34,310 nucleotides of DNA from Chloroflexota bacterium. GTDB lineage: Bacteria > Chloroflexota > Dehalococcoidia > JACVQG01. Numbering within the stretch: position 1 is the stretch's first letter; the number at the start of each line of letters is the position of its first letter. The notes under the pieces were generated by a model. That model was not told where the DNA came from and did not search any database. It worked only from the letters and a program-made list of their open reading frames with translations. Shown piece by piece: positions 23,716-30,947 of the stretch. Where the stretch lies: assembly GCA_016210545.1 (NCBI GenBank), contig JACQTY010000163.1:1-34310 (forward strand), given 5' to 3'. The position numbers and the translations under genes were made by a program.

Positions 23716-24180
23716 GTGTCCTGGGCTGAACGAGGGATTACCGTGGCGGTGGGGGCGGTCATCGAAGACCGGCAAGGCGGCGTGCTTCTGGTCAAGCACG
23801 TGCCGCAGCGGGGCGGGTTCTGGCAGGGGAAGTGGATATGCCCCGGCGGCCGTCTGGAGTGGGGAGAAAGCATCGAAGACGGCATCAGGCGTGAGGTGAG
23901 GGAAGAAACAAACCTCGAAGTCGCCCTGACTCACCCGCTGGTGCCCTTTGAACGTATAGAGTCCGGGTTGGAGCTTCACGTAATTTACATAGATTATCTG
24001 GCGCGCCTGGAATCGGGCGAGCTACGGGTCGGGGACGATGTGGGGGAGGCGATATGGGTCAACAAACGGGACCTCTGGAAACGCTGGGACGAGATGCATC
24101 AAGACACCCGGCGGCTTCTGCAAATAGCCGGGCTTTTGGAAGAAGGAGCCAACGTTGATTTGGGCGCTATTAGGTCCTGA
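23716..24180 (+). CDS. Nudix hydrolase embedded between nuoM and nuoN
   Basis: The 154-residue protein has a complete Nudix box, Gly45-x5-Glu51-x7-Arg59-Glu-x2-Glu63-Glu64, the metal site that hydrolyses nucleoside diphosphates linked to another moiety. The FWQGKWICPGGRLEWGES context resembles ADP-ribose or nucleotide-type Nudix enzymes, but the substrate cannot be assigned. The GTG start has AGGAGG upstream, one base after the nuoM stop. Its last 26 bases overlap the nuoN start, so it is part of the operon and not a later passenger with its own promoter. A role in NAD- or flavin-related metabolite clean-up would fit but is unproven. Confidence 0.92.
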   Translation: MSWAERGITVAVGAVIEDRQGGVLLVKHVPQRGGFWQGKWICPGGRLEWGESIEDGIRREVREETNLEVALTHPLVPFERIESGLELHVIYIDYLARLESGELRVGDDVGEAIWVNKRDLWKRWDEMHQDTRRLLQIAGLLEEGANVDLGAIRS

Positions 24181-25603
24181 GCTACTCCTGGCCATCTTCG
24201 CGCTGGCCGTAATACTTCTTGACCTTGCCGTGAAGCAAAAGGGAGTGCTGGCGGTTTTCAGCATAGTTGGCCTGCTGGGGTCCATAGGGGCCAGCCTAGC
24301 CCTGTGGGGTACCAACGGCATCGCCCTGAATAATATGCTGGTTATCGACAAGTACGCCCTCTTCTTCGACGTGCTATTTGCCGCGGCGGCTATCCTGGTC
24401 ATCCTCGCTTCCACAGACTACGTCGAGAAGTTGAAAGGCTTCCAGGGCGAGTACTACGCCCTCATCCTCCTGGCTACCACGGGCATGATGTTCATGGCGT
24501 CGACCCGGGAGCTCGTCTCCATATACATCTCTCTGGAGTTGACCAGCATTTCCCTGTACATCCTGGCGGGATTCCTCAAGGACGCCAAGTCCACCGAAGC
24601 CGGACTGAAATACCTGCTGCTGGGGTCCGTCTCGTCGGCGGTCCTGGTCTATGGCATGGCCCTGGTGTTCGGGACCACCGGCGGCACGCATCTGGGCGTG
24701 ATCTGGAACGCCGTGAAGGGCCTCAATGGCATCGCCGATAACCCCACCCTGATCATGGGCATCGTTTTCCTGGTAGCGGGGTTTGGGTTCAAGATCGCCA
24801 CCGTGCCGTTCCAGATGTGGGTTCCCGACGTCTACGAAGGCGCCCCGACCCCGGTGACTGCCTACCTTTCGGTAGCCAGCAAGGCGGCGGGCTTCGCCGT
24901 CATCCTCAGGGTGTTCTTCGAGGCATTTGGACGCGCCCCCTGGCTCAGCCAGTCCTGGGGGATGCTGTTCGCTATCCTGGCCGCCATCACCATGACCGTA
25001 GGTAACGTGGTGGCCATCAACCAGACCAACATAAAGAGGCTGCTCGCCTACAGCAGCATCGCCCATGCCGGCTACATAATGATGGGCCTGGCAGCGGTGG
25101 GGCTGATGGAGTCGCAGCTCGCGCTGGCGCGGAGCGGCATCCTGTTCTACCTGGCCGGATACGGCCTGACCAACCTGGGGGCGTTCATCGCCATCATCGC
25201 CATCTCCAACAACACCGGCAGCGACCTCATCGATGACTACAAAGGCATGGTGCGCCGGGCGCCGGTGCTGTCCCTGGGCCTGGCCTTCACCCTCATTTCC
25301 CTCACCGGCCTGCCGCCGACGGCGGGGTTTGTGGCCAAGATATACCTGTTCAACGCGGCCCTGCAGAGCGGCCTGCTGTGGCTGGTGATAGTGGGCGTGC
25401 TGAACAGCGTAATCTCCGCTTACTACTACTTGCGAGTTGTCAAGACGATGTACCTTGGCGAACCTGCCTCTACCGAGAGGCTATCGTCCTCGGGGCCGTT
25501 GCGTGTCGCCCTGACGGCCTCCTGCTTCGGCGTCCTCTTCCTGGGGGTGCTGCCCAACACCGTCATCCAGGTGACCGAGGCCATAAAGTTTCTGGTGAGC
25601 TAG
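24155..25603 (+). CDS. nuoN: NADH-quinone oxidoreductase subunit N
   Basis: NuoN is the third antiporter-like pumping subunit. The 482-residue product has about 14 helices, Glu128 in YISLELTSISLYILAG, the lysine segment GFKIATVPFQMWVPDVYEGAPTP (in two parts), and KRLLAYSSIAHAGY. The start is TTG at 24155 with AAGGAG six bases upstream, inside the end of the Nudix gene. The last 23 codons and 12 bases after the stop recur 739 bp downstream as a partial copy. Confidence 0.96.
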   Translation: MIWALLGPELLLAIFALAVILLDLAVKQKGVLAVFSIVGLLGSIGASLALWGTNGIALNNMLVIDKYALFFDVLFAAAAILVILASTDYVEKLKGFQGEYYALILLATTGMMFMASTRELVSIYISLELTSISLYILAGFLKDAKSTEAGLKYLLLGSVSSAVLVYGMALVFGTTGGTHLGVIWNAVKGLNGIADNPTLIMGIVFLVAGFGFKIATVPFQMWVPDVYEGAPTPVTAYLSVASKAAGFAVILRVFFEAFGRAPWLSQSWGMLFAILAAITMTVGNVVAINQTNIKRLLAYSSIAHAGYIMMGLAAVGLMESQLALARSGILFYLAGYGLTNLGAFIAIIAISNNTGSDLIDDYKGMVRRAPVLSLGLAFTLISLTGLPPTAGFVAKIYLFNAALQSGLLWLVIVGVLNSVISAYYYLRVVKTMYLGEPASTERLSSSGPLRVALTASCFGVLFLGVLPNTVIQVTEAIKFLVS

Positions 25604-25615
25604 GGCCTGCGAACC
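25535..25615 (+). repeat. Left copy of the duplicated nuoN 3' end
   Basis: These 81 bp cover the last 22 sense codons of nuoN, its TAG, and 12 bases beyond. They match 26274-26354 at 74 of 81 positions (hand alignment). Similarity stops abruptly at both sides. Confidence 0.85.
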
Positions 25616-25621
25616 CCGTAC

Positions 25622-25643
25622 GGGCGAACCCGTGCGTTCGCCC
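25622..25643 (+). terminator. Possible nuo operon terminator
   Basis: GGGCGAAC-CCGTGC-GTTCGCCC is followed by the T-rich TTCTCTTTCT, 18 bp after the nuoN stop. A second small hairpin (GCAGAC-GTCTGC, 25659-25676) follows. Both also resemble the dispersed palindromes at 32334-32385, so a repeat origin is possible. Confidence 0.45.
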
Positions 25644-25762
25644 TTCTCTTTCTGGTGGGCAGACACATGGGTCTGCACCTACGTTAGCTGCTTCAAACCT
25701 TGCCAAACGTCGCCTAGTGTGATAGTGTAAAGCTGCATTGATACCTTGAAGGACGCTACAAG

Positions 25763-26056
25763 ATGGCACGTATCAGCTTAGAGGAAGAAAACGCCTTTCT
25801 GCGAAAGCGGCTGGATGTCTTTGAACGGCGCCTTCACCAACTGGAGGAACGCCTGTCCGAAGAGCATACGGTCGTCCTGAGGGAGATTTCCCGAGAACAG
25901 GCCAGGAAGGAGATAGAAGAGATGTTCCTCCAGGGCGAGACCCTCTATTACGCCGATATCGCACGAAAGCTCAGGCTGGACCTTGAGGTTGTCGTTGAAA
26001 TCTGTCGCGAACTCATGCAAAAGGGGCAAATAGAGGGAAGTGACCACACTGTATGA
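25763..26056 (+). CDS. Small coiled-coil plus winged-helix-like protein
   Basis: This is a 97-residue protein I do not recognise by family. Residues about 5-45 form a strongly heptad-like charged coil (EEENAFLRKRLDVFERRLHQ). About 55-95 look like a winged-helix unit: YYADIARKLRLDLEVVVEIC, then RELMQKGQI and a short strand. It could be a small DNA-binding regulator. GAAGGA precedes the ATG. It is the only convincing gene in the 739-bp segment bounded by the two nuoN 3'-end copies, so it may have arrived with whatever created that structure. Confidence 0.65.
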   Translation: MARISLEEENAFLRKRLDVFERRLHQLEERLSEEHTVVLREISREQARKEIEEMFLQGETLYYADIARKLRLDLEVVVEICRELMQKGQIEGSDHTV

Positions 26057-26231
26057 AATCGGCGACGAGCTGCGAGGGGAACGCATTGCCGTCAAGGCCC
26101 GCGAAATAGCGCCGCCGCGGGTAGAACACGGTTCCGCGGCTCACAAGATTCAGACCACTGTGCTACATCGTTCCGCCTACTGCGTCATAGAAATGCCGCT
26201 GCGAGCCGTTCAGGTAAAGAAACAACCTTGA
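26040..26231 (+). CDS. Doubtful small open frame
   Basis: A 63-residue frame starts with GTG inside the end of the coiled-coil gene (17-base overlap). It has no recognisable domain, and its C-terminal half has no secondary-structure pattern I trust. It may be a decayed piece of a former gene. It is listed because the overlap is of the coupled type, but it may well not be expressed. Confidence 0.25.
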   Translation: MTTLYEIGDELRGERIAVKAREIAPPRVEHGSAAHKIQTTVLHRSAYCVIEMPLRAVQVKKQP

Positions 26232-26270
26232 CACGAGGAACCTGGATTCGGTACCGTGTGCCGCGGCGGC

Positions 26271-26354
26271 GGCCTCTTCCCGGGGGTGCTGCCCAACACC
26301 GTCATCCAGGTGACGGAAGCTATCAAGTTCCTGGTGAGCTAGGGACTGCGAACC
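26271..26354 (+). pseudogene. Displaced second copy of the nuoN 3' end
   Basis: Read in frame, the segment encodes GLFPGVLPNTVIQVTEAIKF plus LVS and a TAG stop (26340-26342), against GVLFLGVLPNTV... in nuoN. Of the codons from CTC to the stop, one change is non-synonymous (Leu to Pro); five (Thr, Glu, Ala, Ile, Phe) are synonymous third-base changes. The homology continues 12 bases past the stop and has no matching 5' part. The codon-level pattern shows that both copies descend from functional genes that diverged under selection. Confidence 0.85.
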
Positions 26355-26449
26355 TCCATTGCCCCGCACGCGCGGGTCCACGCGGAATCTTCAAATTCCT
26401 CACCAAGAGGTATTGACTCCCCCTGCGTCATGTAAGGAATTCCGGCTTA

Positions 26450-27760
26450 TTAGCTTTCCAGCTTCTTCAGTCCCAGGCTTTCCATGAAAGCCTCCACACG
26501 GTCCACCACCTGACGTTCATCCAGTTCCCTCTTGTCTGCCATATTTCCTTCGTAGGCGAGCACCGGTATCCCGGCTGCCAGCATGGCGGACCGCAATTCC
26601 AGTTGATATTGTCCAAGTCCTTCGCAGCCCCGGTTCAGATGCATTATCATAGCTCCGGCGTGCCATCGTTCCATTTGTTTCAGCAGGTGGGCGGTCTTGC
26701 GCCCGGCCCACGAATACATATCGAAACCCGGCCTGTCTATGAGCCATTGGGCATAGAAACGTACGGCGTCCTCCCTGTGCTTGAAGCGGAGACCCAGGCT
26801 CTTGGGGGTTGGCGCCGGAACGCAGTTCCCGCCCTGGTCCTGGACGAAGCCGGCGAAGGCAAAGAGATAAAAGGAGGAGACACACGCCACGCCATATTGC
26901 TCCAGAATACGCAAAAGGTGGAGGAAGAACCAGGGGGGCACATTGTCATGCCATACCCGGAACCTCTCCGTGGCCACTGAGGCGATGTGATTGTCCACCC
27001 GGTACTGGACCTCCTCGCAAAGCATCTTGTAAAAATCTCGGGACTCCCGGGTGTGCTTGATGAGGGCAGCCGGTGCATATAGGGTTAGAAGGGCCTTCAT
27101 GTCCAGAGGAGCGGGGATAGCCTGATTCAGGGTCAGGACCCGGGCAAAGTAGCTCAGCCCTTCACACTCATAGTCCAGAGCTTCCACGAACTTCTCATCG
27201 TCGTATTCCCTGCCGGTGACCTTCTCCATCCAGTCGATAGCATCCAGCATCTGGCCCGTCACATATTCGATCCGGGCCTCTCGCTTCTCCCCGTACCCGG
27301 CCAGAGGCCACTCGATGGCGAAGTAGGGCACACCGAGGTGCTCGGCGGCCACCTGGTACCACTTGGCATGGCTGTCACACTCATGGGCAGTGAGAAAGAA
27401 ATTCGGTTTGGGGAAGGGGCCTCCAAGAAGATAGCGGTCCAAGAACATGGAACCCCAGTAGTTACGCATATAAGCGCAGAGGTCGCGGGCAAAACCGTGG
27501 GCCTCGCTAGCTTCAACGCATGCCTCGGAAAAGGGCGTGTCATAACTGACGCTGGCCCCGTAGGGCTCCCCGCTGAAGAATACGTAGTCGCCCAGCCCAG
27601 CGGGAAGGGTCTCACACGAAGCCGCCCCTCCGCTTATCAACAGCCTGCCCCGTTGGCGCGCAGCGGCTACATCTTTGTAGTGATTGACACTCAACTCCTT
27701 GCATTTCCGCCAGCAGTCCAGCGGCGCAGTTTTCCATCTCTGGTCGACTGATTTAGTCAC
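26450..27760 (-). CDS. 2-hydroxyacyl-CoA dehydratase / benzoyl-CoA reductase B-type subunit (1)
   Basis: This 436-residue protein of the HGD-D family (2-hydroxyglutaryl-CoA dehydratase D component; also BcrB-type reductase subunits) should bind a [4Fe-4S] cluster and take part in radical dehydration or reduction of a CoA thioester. Cysteines shared with its two paralogues are Cys95 (DLCAYMR), Cys128 (ECDSHAKW) and Cys379 (NRGCEGL), the likely cluster ligands. The start is GTG 27760; the first residues then align with the paralogues, whereas a frame reaching 27820 adds 20 unrelated residues. It is the last gene of the cluster and has no adjacent C-type partner. The substrate is unknown. Confidence 0.88.
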   Translation of the reverse strand: MTKSVDQRWKTAPLDCWRKCKELSVNHYKDVAAARQRGRLLISGGAASCETLPAGLGDYVFFSGEPYGASVSYDTPFSEACVEASEAHGFARDLCAYMRNYWGSMFLDRYLLGGPFPKPNFFLTAHECDSHAKWYQVAAEHLGVPYFAIEWPLAGYGEKREARIEYVTGQMLDAIDWMEKVTGREYDDEKFVEALDYECEGLSYFARVLTLNQAIPAPLDMKALLTLYAPAALIKHTRESRDFYKMLCEEVQYRVDNHIASVATERFRVWHDNVPPWFFLHLLRILEQYGVACVSSFYLFAFAGFVQDQGGNCVPAPTPKSLGLRFKHREDAVRFYAQWLIDRPGFDMYSWAGRKTAHLLKQMERWHAGAMIMHLNRGCEGLGQYQLELRSAMLAAGIPVLAYEGNMADKRELDERQVVDRVEAFMESLGLKKLES

Positions 27761-28096
27761 GAGTCTGCCCCCAATACGGACCCCGAGATGCCCCGTCCGA
27801 AGATACGACCAGTCTAGCATATGCCTCGGAATCAGAGCAAATTTGCCTGTGTACGTGACTCCAAATAGCGCCAGCAGCCCTGCGTCGTTCCGCAGCCTTT
27901 GGTGACATCATTGTAGGGTGGGTGCAGCCCCGGTGAAATCGAGGCGAAACCCGCCAGTGCCCCACGAGACGGTGGGTTGCCCTTTGCTTTACCCACCCTC
28001 CGCGTGTGCCCCCCCTTCCGTGTAGAGGCGATTCACCGACCACCGTCGGTCCGCGGCACCACCCTTTGGGCAATTCGTGAATTGCCCCCTACAAAG

Positions 28097-28126
28097 AAGA
28101 AGGGGCCGAGAAATCGGCCCCTTCTT
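28097..28126 (-). terminator. Strong hairpin terminator after the second B-type gene
   Basis: A perfect 13-bp stem, AAGAAGGGGCCGA with TCGGCCCCTTCTT, has a 4-base loop. Read on the minus strand it lies 72 bp after the stop of the B-type gene ending at 28198 and is followed by TTTGT. It probably limits read-through into the last B-type gene. A neighbouring hairpin, GGGCAATTC-GT-GAATTGCCC (28068-28087), may assist. The rest of the 27761-28197 gap holds an AGGGTGGGT/ACCCACCCT inverted repeat and no gene. Confidence 0.6.
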
Positions 28127-28197
28127 TACTATCCGTGAAATGCCCTGGAGCGATGCGGGGAGGTCTCGCCTCTCACTTCCCGCCTCCCGCCTCCCGA

Positions 28198-29517
28198 TTA
28201 CGGTTCCAGCTTCTTCAGACCAAGGCTCTCCATGAACGCCTCCAGCCGGTCCCGCACCTGCGCCTCGTCCCACTCCCGACGGTCGGCCATGTTGGCCTCG
28301 TAGGCCATAGTGGGGATGCCCTCGTTTATCAGGCCAACGCGGGCCTCGGCGATCCCCAGGCTCAACCCCTCGCAGCCCCGGTTGTTCATCAGGATAGCCC
28401 CGTTGACCTTCCAGCCCCGGGCAATGGCCACCGCGGCCGCTCGCTTGGCGTCCGACGAGGTGATCATCCGGTAGCGGCCGAAGTGCAGCACAGATAGCAT
28501 ATGCATGCACTCCTCGCGGGTATTGGGCCTGCCCAGCCGCTCTTCGATGGTCTTCTCGATCCGCATGGCGGGTTTCCCCTGCTCGTCGGTGTACAGCTCC
28601 CAGGAGCCTCCCAGGAAGAAGAGGTACCCGCCGCCGATGCAGATGCACCCGTACTTTTCCATCTCCCTGAAGAACCACAGGGCATACCACGGCGGCTGGT
28701 TCTCATGGAGCACGCGAGACCTCTCAGTGGCCAGAGCGGCGATGCCGCTCTTCACCCTGTCCCGGACTTCATCCAGCAGGGTGACATAGAAGCGCTCCGT
28801 TTCCTCGTTGATGTCGCCGGAGGTGGACGGCCAGTACAAGGCGAACATCGACTTAATGTCCAGCGGGGCAGGTACGGCCTGGTTTAGCTCGCATATCCTG
28901 GCCCACAGCACGTGGATGCGGTTGAGGCGGAGAAGGGCGTCAGCAAAGAGCTGGTCGTTCCATTTCCGCTTGGTGGTCTTCTCAATCCAGTCGACCATGT
29001 CGGCGAACTGGGCGGCGGCATAATCGACCTGGTACTTGTCCGGTGGACGCATGGCCGGGTAGAACTGGGGTATCTCCGTGGTATAGAAGGGGACGCCCAT
29101 CAGCTCGCTGCTATTCTGATGCCACTTGGAATGGCTATCGCAGATCTGGCTCTGGATGACAAACTCCGGCTTGGGGAACGGCCCCCACGGCGTCTTGTTT
29201 ATAGTCGCCGATCCCCAGTACAGGCGCATGTAGGCGCACAGGTCGCGGGCATAGCCGCGGGCCTCGGTGGCCTCCACGCACTCCGTAGCCAGCTCCGGGA
29301 ACTGGGCCAGAGTTGCCCCGTACGGCTCCCCGCCGAAGTGGATGTGGTTCTCAAGACCGGCGCCCAGGACGCGGGAATGGGCCGAGCCGGAGCTCAGGAC
29401 CAGGCCCAACTCCTTGGCGTGCATGATGCGCTCGTAATGCTTACTTCGAAGCTCTTTGGCCCACCCCCAGCAGTCCAGCGGCTTGGTCTTATACAGTTTC
29501 TTGGCTTCTTGGACCAT
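28198..29517 (-). CDS. 2-hydroxyacyl-CoA dehydratase / benzoyl-CoA reductase B-type subunit (2)
   Basis: The second HGD-D family B-type paralogue has 439 residues. The shared cysteines are Cys94 (DLCAYMR), Cys126 (ICDSHSKW) and Cys382 (NRGCEGL). The N-terminus TKPLDCWGWAKELRSKHY and the C-terminal DRLEAFMESLGLKKLE match the other two B-type proteins. The ATG at 29517 is preceded by AGGGGAGAGG. It follows the C-type gene by 86 bp, so these two are the best candidate for a heterodimer. Whether it dehydrates a 2-hydroxyacyl-CoA or reduces an aromatic or enoyl-CoA cannot be decided here. Confidence 0.9.
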   Translation of the reverse strand: MVQEAKKLYKTKPLDCWGWAKELRSKHYERIMHAKELGLVLSSGSAHSRVLGAGLENHIHFGGEPYGATLAQFPELATECVEATEARGYARDLCAYMRLYWGSATINKTPWGPFPKPEFVIQSQICDSHSKWHQNSSELMGVPFYTTEIPQFYPAMRPPDKYQVDYAAAQFADMVDWIEKTTKRKWNDQLFADALLRLNRIHVLWARICELNQAVPAPLDIKSMFALYWPSTSGDINEETERFYVTLLDEVRDRVKSGIAALATERSRVLHENQPPWYALWFFREMEKYGCICIGGGYLFFLGGSWELYTDEQGKPAMRIEKTIEERLGRPNTREECMHMLSVLHFGRYRMITSSDAKRAAAVAIARGWKVNGAILMNNRGCEGLSLGIAEARVGLINEGIPTMAYEANMADRREWDEAQVRDRLEAFMESLGLKKLEP

Positions 29518-29603
29518 TTAACCTCTCCCCTTTGGCCCCTTCAAGGAGCACTGTCGAAAATTGGTCTTCGGGCGATTCTCTGATTGCGCCCGAGTTTCGT
29601 CAC

Positions 29604-30725
29604 TTACACCGTTTCCAGTTCGAGCATCTCGAGGAACGCCTCGGTGCGGGTGCGCAGCGGGCCCTCGGGGAACGTTACGTCCAGCTCGATGAAGTAGCTG
29701 GGGATATTGTGTTCCTTCAGGAATTTGGAAATGACCGGGATGTCGAACTCGTGAGGGTCGCAGAACTTCTGCATGACCAGAAGCGCCCCCTCGACTTTGA
29801 AGTCCTGGGCCATCTTCAGGATGTGGTCCAGCCGGTAGCGGTGAGACGTAACATCCTTCAGGGGGCAGGCCGGTCTGTCCAGGTAGCGGGCCGCTATCGC
29901 AGCCAGCCGGTCCTTCTCGGGGACGACCTCATTCCAGAAATACCGGCTGCCGGCGCACAGGTCGTCGGCGACGATGTTGGCACCCAGCTTCTCCACCTGC
30001 TCTGCCACGCCCGTATCGTCGCACTCACCCCCGATGAGCATAAGGCGCTTGCCCGGCTTCCGGGGCGCACGGCTCTTGATCTCTTTCAGCGCCTCAGCCA
30101 GCATCTTATTGTGCTCGGCCTTGTCCATAAGCTGGCCCGCCACCACCATGTCCTGGCACTCACTGCCGCTGACCGGGGGCGGGTCCTGCTTGCGCAGTTC
30201 ATAGATCTCGCGAAGCAAGCGCCGGTTGGTGTTGTACACGTCGATAGCGTTGTCCAGGGCCTTCGCCGTTATCTTTACACCCAGGCCCTTCTCCAGGTTC
30301 TCCTTGAACTTGGTCATCTCATGCGTCAGGTATTCCTTAGCCTTGGGGTGCGTGACTATCTGGGGGATGAACATGTAGTAGCTGTAGTCGATCGGCACAT
30401 GCGTTACCCAGCTATCGAAGGCCTGCTTGATGTGCATACAGCTATGCCCCATCACCATGCCATCGAGGTACTTGTACCGTCCCTGAAGCCCCTGGGCCAG
30501 CACGTCCCGGCAGAACGGGCAGTACATGGCATATATATGCCGTTCGGAAACGTCCTGCGGCTCGTGGCTGCCCAGCACCCTTACAGGGAGGACCCCGGCG
30601 GCGTAGATCAGCTCTTCGGGTGCGTATGTACACATGTAGCCAAAGACCTTCTTGCCTGTCCGCGCCTTCCAGTCCTGGGCATACTGGTGGCGGTTGTCGG
30701 AAATCTCCTGGAACTTCTCTAGCAT
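29604..30725 (-). CDS. 2-hydroxyacyl-CoA dehydratase / benzoyl-CoA reductase C-type subunit (1)
   Basis: The 373-residue HGD-D family protein of the BcrC/HgdB-like branch would be the smaller partner of a B-type subunit. Conserved features are Cys32 in CTYAPEELIYAAG, Cys69 in YCPFCRD (with an extra Cys72), Cys96 in SCMHI, the SRYFWNE segment, and Cys322 in QKFCDPHEFD. Three of these probably hold a [4Fe-4S] cluster. The start is ATG 30725 with AGGAG upstream, exactly where the second C-type paralogue begins; the frame back to 30842 adds residues with no counterpart. No activating ATPase gene is present nearby. Confidence 0.9.
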   Translation of the reverse strand: MLEKFQEISDNRHQYAQDWKARTGKKVFGYMCTYAPEELIYAAGVLPVRVLGSHEPQDVSERHIYAMYCPFCRDVLAQGLQGRYKYLDGMVMGHSCMHIKQAFDSWVTHVPIDYSYYMFIPQIVTHPKAKEYLTHEMTKFKENLEKGLGVKITAKALDNAIDVYNTNRRLLREIYELRKQDPPPVSGSECQDMVVAGQLMDKAEHNKMLAEALKEIKSRAPRKPGKRLMLIGGECDDTGVAEQVEKLGANIVADDLCAGSRYFWNEVVPEKDRLAAIAARYLDRPACPLKDVTSHRYRLDHILKMAQDFKVEGALLVMQKFCDPHEFDIPVISKFLKEHNIPSYFIELDVTFPEGPLRTRTEAFLEMLELETV

Positions 30726-30831
30726 TCCCCTCTCCTGTATGTGTGTCTTTGGTTCTCCATGCAAAGCGTTGAAAGGCCTTTGTTTAATCTTCGGTATTCC
30801 CCACTCCTGGGGATTTTCAATTTGGGGGACA

Positions 30832-30887
30832 CCCTTCGACACGGCTCAGAGCAAGCTCTGAGCCGAAGCCCTGAGCGAAGCGAAGGG
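30832..30887. repeat. Nested palindrome between dehydratase genes
   Basis: CCCTTCG (30832-30838) pairs with CGAAGGG (30881-30887) around the perfect hairpin GGCTCAGAGC-AA-GCTCTGAGCC (30843-30864). It belongs to the same CTGAGC/CTTCG repeat family as 185-271 and lies in the 222-bp gap upstream of the first C-type gene listed here. It may also act as a processing site in the transcript. Confidence 0.6.
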
Positions 30888-30947
30888 GCAGCGAACTGGG
30901 CAGGCTCCCCAAACCCCTGGCCCCGACAGGTGGGGGCGCCCAGTATC

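Noticed and set aside
30726-30842. N-terminal extension of the first C-type dehydratase gene to 30842
   Set aside because: The extra 39 residues have no counterpart in the paralogue, and the ATG at 30725 has an ideal ribosome-binding site.
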